Under the pieces are notes generated by a model. That model searched no databases. It saw nothing but the letters and a program-made list of their open reading frames with translations, and had not been told where the DNA came from. The translations under genes were made by a program, and so were the position numbers. A stretch of DNA of 64,000 nt from Bombardia bombarda (taxonomy: Eukaryota > Ascomycota > Sordariomycetes > Sordariales > Lasiosphaeriaceae), in NCBI GenBank assembly GCA_030512295.1, contig JAULSR010000005.1:2046001-2110000 (forward strand), written 5' to 3'. Below are positions 59,401 through 64,000 of the stretch, in pieces; within the stretch, counting starts at the first letter, position 1, and each line of letters starts with the position of its first letter.

Positions 59401-60456
59401 GGACGGTACCTCGACCCGCGATTGTAGAAAGCTCCTTCCAAGTACAGCTTGGATTTCCGTCGCGGTATGTACGTATACACACACTACGTACGGACGTAAT
59501 CCGTCCAGTAGTAGTACTTTTCTCAACAACAGCGGAAGGCCCCGCGGGAAAATAGTCCCGTCTTCTAGAATCGTTCCGGTCTCTATGAGGTTGCAGTCGG
59601 GTACTTTGGCAAGAATAGTATTAGCACCTAGAGTGGATGGAAGCACAGGAACATGTACAGGAACATACCTACCTTGCCTTACATGCATGTCGGCTGCAAC
59701 TCAGATTGTGTCGCCCGTCTTCGCTTGCCTTCTCTTGAAGTAATAATCCATCTTTCTTCTCTCTCAACGGACCCCAACCCAACACTGCAGTGCTGTCATG
59801 GTAGGGAGGCTTGGAGACAGGCAAGGTAGATTCCAGGTTTTGGCCCCTAACTGCAATTGGCACAGTGCATACAAGGTCGCGAGAATAGCGCAGATGCAGT
59901 CCCAGGACCCGCCAACTTAGGCCGTCTGCTCCGCTGCCCCGACCAACCTCCACTGGAACCGTTCAACATCTAGCTCGTGGCAGCAAACCATCTGGGCACC
60001 CGCCGCAGGAGAGCCAACCAGCCAGACACTGTTGCGCGCCGCAGTCGCGCGTGCTCGTGCTTCTAAGTCATTCTCGGTCGAAATTAGCTGGCGAACAAAC
60101 AGACAACGGCTCAACCTTAATATCGACCGAACTTGCATTCTCTCCACTTCAGAAAACATCAGACACCCGACCTTTGCTACCGCCTGCACGCCCCCCCCCC
60201 CCCCGCGTCTTCCGTCTGGAGTTTTGAGCCGAGCGGTACCAGTAGCAGCAGCAGCAGCAGTAGCAGCAGCAGCAGCCAAAGCGCGCGCGCTGTTCGTCAC
60301 CCGCCCCGATCTGGATTGCGATTCTGGGTTCTGCCAGGTTGCGCTGCGCTGCAGACAGGATCGAGAGTTGTTGTCGCTGGTGTCTGTCGCTGCTGGTCTT
60401 CTTGGTCTACTTTATAATCCTTTTGCGCCGCCGCTTCGCGAACGTATACATCCATC
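56473..60456. other. 4-kb gene-free spacer and creB leader
   Basis: Contains a CAG repeat near 56570-56594 and the densest set of TACCTAGG/ACCTACC motifs in the window (57330-57400, 57915, 58565, 58825, 59195, 59290-59320). A C14 run lies at 60191-60204 and AGC/TAG triplets at about 60241-60276. The last two probably lie in the creB 5' UTR. The ORFs present lack any family signature. Confidence 0.5.
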
Positions 60457-63209
60457 ATGGCCGGGTTTTTCAACAAACTCAAAGGGGCTGGCGCTGTGAG
60501 TGTGGTCACTTTTGCCTTCCATGCATTTGGATCGGCATCTTCTGCCAACCTTCTTGTCGTCCCGCCGCCGCATCTCCTGTCAAACCTTCCAGCTTCCTCG
60601 CATCGCCGAGTGGAGTGGAATAGTACAGCAGCTAACAAGTAGCTCCTCAGGGAACCTCAAAGGCCGACAGCAATGCTTCGCCCAAGAACAAGAAGGAGGA
60701 GCCTTCAGCCGAATTAACTCCTCTTGAGAAGCTGTTGCAGAATGCCGGCCCCATTCGCGAAGATGGCAGTGACAAGTTTTTTGGCTTGGAAAACGTAAGA
60801 CTCGAGTCTCGGTACCACCATGCATAATCTCAATGCCTGTCAATTACACGCAATAGCTAACACTCCCCCCCTTTTAGTTCGGAAATACATGGTATGCATA
60901 ACCCTTCGGGACAAACTGAATAGCGAGTTAATTGGACATGGGACAGCTATTGCAACTCGATCGTCCAGGCACTCTACTACTCGGAGCCTTTTCGAGAGAA
61001 TGTGGTCAACTACCCGCCTTCTACCCCCACAGACATCATAGATGGCAAATCCACCAAGGTCAATGTAACGATACGGCCGCCAGTACAGGCAAACGGGGCG
61101 GCTGTCAAGGGGGCGCTGAAGGGCATAACCGGTCCACAGGCGATGAAGCAAAGACAAGCACTCAATGCGGGCCAAATACCCCCTGGCGGGCAACCCATCC
61201 GACCCGAGGACAGGCCCGACTCGCCAGAATACAAAAAGAAACATGCCATGATTAAGGGGCCTGTGCTGGAGTTGGCCAAAGATAACCCAGACGCCTACGG
61301 CATGCAGGAATGCACCTTCACAGGACTCAAGGACATATTCACTGCTCTGATCGAGAGCAATAACCGGACGGGCGTCATCAGTCCTCAGCGCTTTTTGGAT
61401 ATTTTCAAACGCGACAACGAGATGTTCCGCAACTCGCAGCACCAAGACGCTCACGAATTTTACGGCCTCGTACTAAACGATGTCATCTCCAATGTGGAAG
61501 CCAATGCCAAACGTTTGCAGGAGAGGGAGGAAATGCGAAAGCAGGACGGCCTTGCCCAGTCAGTCGAGAATGCCTTGGCCGGCTCATCTATTGTGAAGAA
61601 CAACGCCTTGTCTGGGTTCAGGACCCCCGGAACAGGATGGGTTCACGACATATTTGAAGGGGTATTGACCTCCGAAACCAAGTGCTTGACTTGTGAAACA
61701 GCATCACAGAGGGACGAAACGTTTCTCGACCTTTCGATCGATCTGGAGGAGCACTCATCCGTGACGTCTTGTTTACAAAAGTTCTCTGCCGAGGAAATGC
61801 TTTGCGAAAGGAACAAATTTCACTGTGACCATTGTGGTGGCTTGCAAGAGGCGGAGAAGAGAATGAAAATCAAGAAGCTCCCAAAGGTACTGGCGTTGCA
61901 TCTGAAGCGATTCAAGTACACAGAGGACTTCAGTCGACTTTCAAAGCTGTTTCACCGAGTCGTTTATCCATATCATCTGCGCATGTTCAACACCACGGAT
62001 GACGCCGAGGATCCGGATCGCATGTACGAACTATATGCCGTCGTTGTCCATATTGGTAGTAACGCCTACCATGGACATTACGTGGTGGTGATCAAAACGA
62101 AAGACCGAGGCTGGCTCTTATTTGATGACGAGATGGTTGAGCCTGTGGATAAACACTTTGTACGGAATTTCTTTGGCGACAAGCCTGGGCAAGCCTGCGC
62201 CTATGTCCTGTTTTACCAGGAAGTTTCTTTTGAACAAATGAGAGCGGAGCAGGATGCCGAGGGCCTGGAGGAAGTGAGACTCGCCAGCCAAAAGGCCGAC
62301 ATCGCACTGGGCACCGAGCAGGTCAACGGGGCAGTCTCAATCCCTCTGTCAAAGCTCAGTTCGCAACCTCCACCGCCCATGGAGGACCACAATGCATTGG
62401 CGTCTTTGAATCACGCCCAAACAGCCCCGGGGGAGATTCCGAGCGCTGCTGTCAACGTTCCGCCACCAGTCCCACCGGTTCCAACCGAAGCTCATCATCC
62501 TATGGTTGCAGCACCACCTCCCGCACCAGCTGTTATGACCAAAGCCGACGAGGCTGCCACAATTCCACCAAAGTCCAAAGACGAGATATCTAGGGAGAAG
62601 AAAGAGTTGAAGGCCCTAGAAAAGGCCCGCAAAGCAGCTGAGAAGGAGCAGGTGAAGCTAGAAGAGAAGCAGCGCTATGAAAGAGCGGCGCGGTTACGCG
62701 AGATACAAAAGAACGAGCAGGAGCAATTATTAAAGGCCATGAAAGAGAGCAAACAGCTGGCCATCGAACAGAAGAAGCGCAAGAAGGAGATGAGCGAGGG
62801 CGCCGGGACAGCAACAGGATCAGAAGCAAGCGGCGGGGAGTTAAAGAGCCCCGGATTCCTCAACCGCGCGAGCAGGGGGAGCAAGTCCATGTCACGCAAG
62901 AGCTTTGGGTTCCTCAACAAGGTGAGCACCGACAAGAGCGACAAGAGCGACAGGAGGAGTGAGAAGAGTGATAGGAGCGACAGGGCTGCGAGTAGTGCTA
63001 CAACCACAACTGCAGCAGAGGGGGCTTCGTCGTCGGTACAGTCGTCGCACCAGAATGGGAACGGGCACTCGCCTGTTCGGGTGGCACAAACAGAACAGCA
63101 ACAAGAAGCCGGGGATAAGGAGAGGCTAGAGAGACAGGATATCAAGCCTCTGAAGGAACGGTTCAGCTTTAGTTTGGGAAGGAAGAAGAGCGGGAAGCTC
63201 CTGTCCTAG
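60457..63209 (+). CDS. creB: Ubiquitin C-terminal hydrolase CreB (USP12/46-type)
   Basis: Deubiquitinating enzyme of carbon catabolite repression, acting with the WD40 protein CreC. Exons are 60457-60495, 60651-60794, 60878-60891 (14 nt) and 60947-63209, giving 819 residues. Introns are GTGAGT...CAG, GTAAGA...TAG and GTATGC...CAG. The Cys box FGNTCYCNSIVQALYYS contains catalytic Cys66, whose codon is divided by the third intron. QHQDAHEFYGLVLND is the QQD box. A zinc ribbon is formed by TKCLTCE and FHCDHCGG. The His box is NAYHGHYVVVIKT (His443). The C-terminal extension has a Pro-rich region, a long coiled coil (KKELKALEKARKAAEKEQVK and onwards) and a Ser/Lys-rich tail, as in CreB. Confidence 0.96.
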
Positions 63210-64000
63210 AAGGATGGGCGTTATTGGTGTTTTGCAGACGATGATACCACCACCACTTCAACTAGTAATTGTATTGGCTGATTGATGATTGGTTAGGAGC
63301 GTGCGTACGTATTGTAACTATTCTTCTGTATTTCTCTTTTTTTGGTCAGTTGGTCTCAACTGCTTTTGTATTTTTAAAATGAATGGTATCCTTTCTTTTG
63401 GAGTGGAATCATTGCTTGTTATGGGCACAAGAGAGAACAGGTCAAAATAAAGAGGTGTTGCTTGTGCACGGTAGGGCTAATTGCTTTGTTTGCAGTACTA
63501 GGAGCAAGGATAGATAAGTAAATGTGAATAACGTGTCGTTTTACGTGTAAACAAGCTTTGAACTCGTGCTCATTTGGACATGAGACCAAAACTATCAGGA
63601 AATGCTGCTGCCATCATGACAGGTAACCTGCTTTAAGTCACATTTTCCAAACGCCGAACAGATCAATTCGCAGACTTGCATGCACAATAACCTATCCCCC
63701 CCCCCCCCTTTCCCCTCTCCTTCTCTTAGATATTACGTTCTTTGCGGACAATAACTCAGAAAGGTACGTAGGTGATATGCACAGCCGCCGTCTTTCTGTA
63801 ACGGAGGGAAAGAAAAAAGGTACAAATCGAACTGGACACTTTCTGTCTCTCTCGCCCCTTTTCCCACACACCGCCTCAAACTCCCAATCTTTTTCTCAGC
63901 TTGGCTTAGCCCAGCACAAGCTCATATACTATGATCAATGTGTTGATGACGATCAGGGGTACTGAATGAGTATGTTTGTTAGTCAAAGTTGGTCGGTCTA
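63210..64000. other. Downstream flank of creB
   Basis: 3' UTR and spacer to the window edge. A run of 13 C lies near 63696-63708. No gene is recognised before the end. Confidence 0.5.

Overview
The window is nuclear DNA of a filamentous ascomycete, most likely a Sordariomycete. Genes carry short GT-AG introns (about 50-410 nt), coding third positions are G/C-rich, and long gene-free spacers hold dispersed TACCTAGGTA-type motifs. The proteins are typical of Pezizomycotina: a fused betaine-lipid synthase, a Zn2Cys6 regulator, a CYT-18-type mitochondrial tyrosyl-tRNA synthetase, a CreB deubiquitinase and a xylose reductase. I recognise 20 protein-coding genes. I found no convincing tRNA, rRNA, transposon or CRISPR array. 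Exon borders were worked out by hand from splice consensus, phase and family conservation.

Left part (1-30 kb): a PA-TM-RING ubiquitin ligase (+), the SAGA subunit Ada3/Ngg1 (-), betaine-lipid synthase BTA1 (+), a Zn2Cys6 transcription factor (+), and the divergent pair sdh4 (-) and mitochondrial TyrRS (+). These are followed by the SEACIT/GATOR1 subunit Npr2 (-), a large protein with a mixed-charge tail (-), a GNAT acetyltransferase (-) and ribosomal protein eL20 (-).

Right part (30-64 kb): the PCI protein Csn12 (+), a BTB/POZ protein (-), a membrane-anchored alpha/beta hydrolase (-), the PP1 regulator Sds22 (+), xylose reductase (-), a single-pass membrane glycoprotein (-), a peroxisomal ABCD half-transporter (-), a Psr1-type HAD phosphatase (+), Sec61 beta (+) and CreB (+).

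Most genes are housekeeping or core regulatory and are not arranged as a pathway cluster. I see no biosynthetic gene cluster and no new defence-like system. The most unusual observations are: apparent one-base losses in C-runs that break the reading frame of two genes; very small exons, including a start-codon-only exon, an 18-nt exon in sdh4 and a 14-nt exon in creB whose downstream junction splits the catalytic cysteine codon; a likely GC-AG intron in sds22; a simple-sequence insertion inside the BtaA domain of BTA1; and a perfect 14-bp inverted repeat behind the phosphatase gene.
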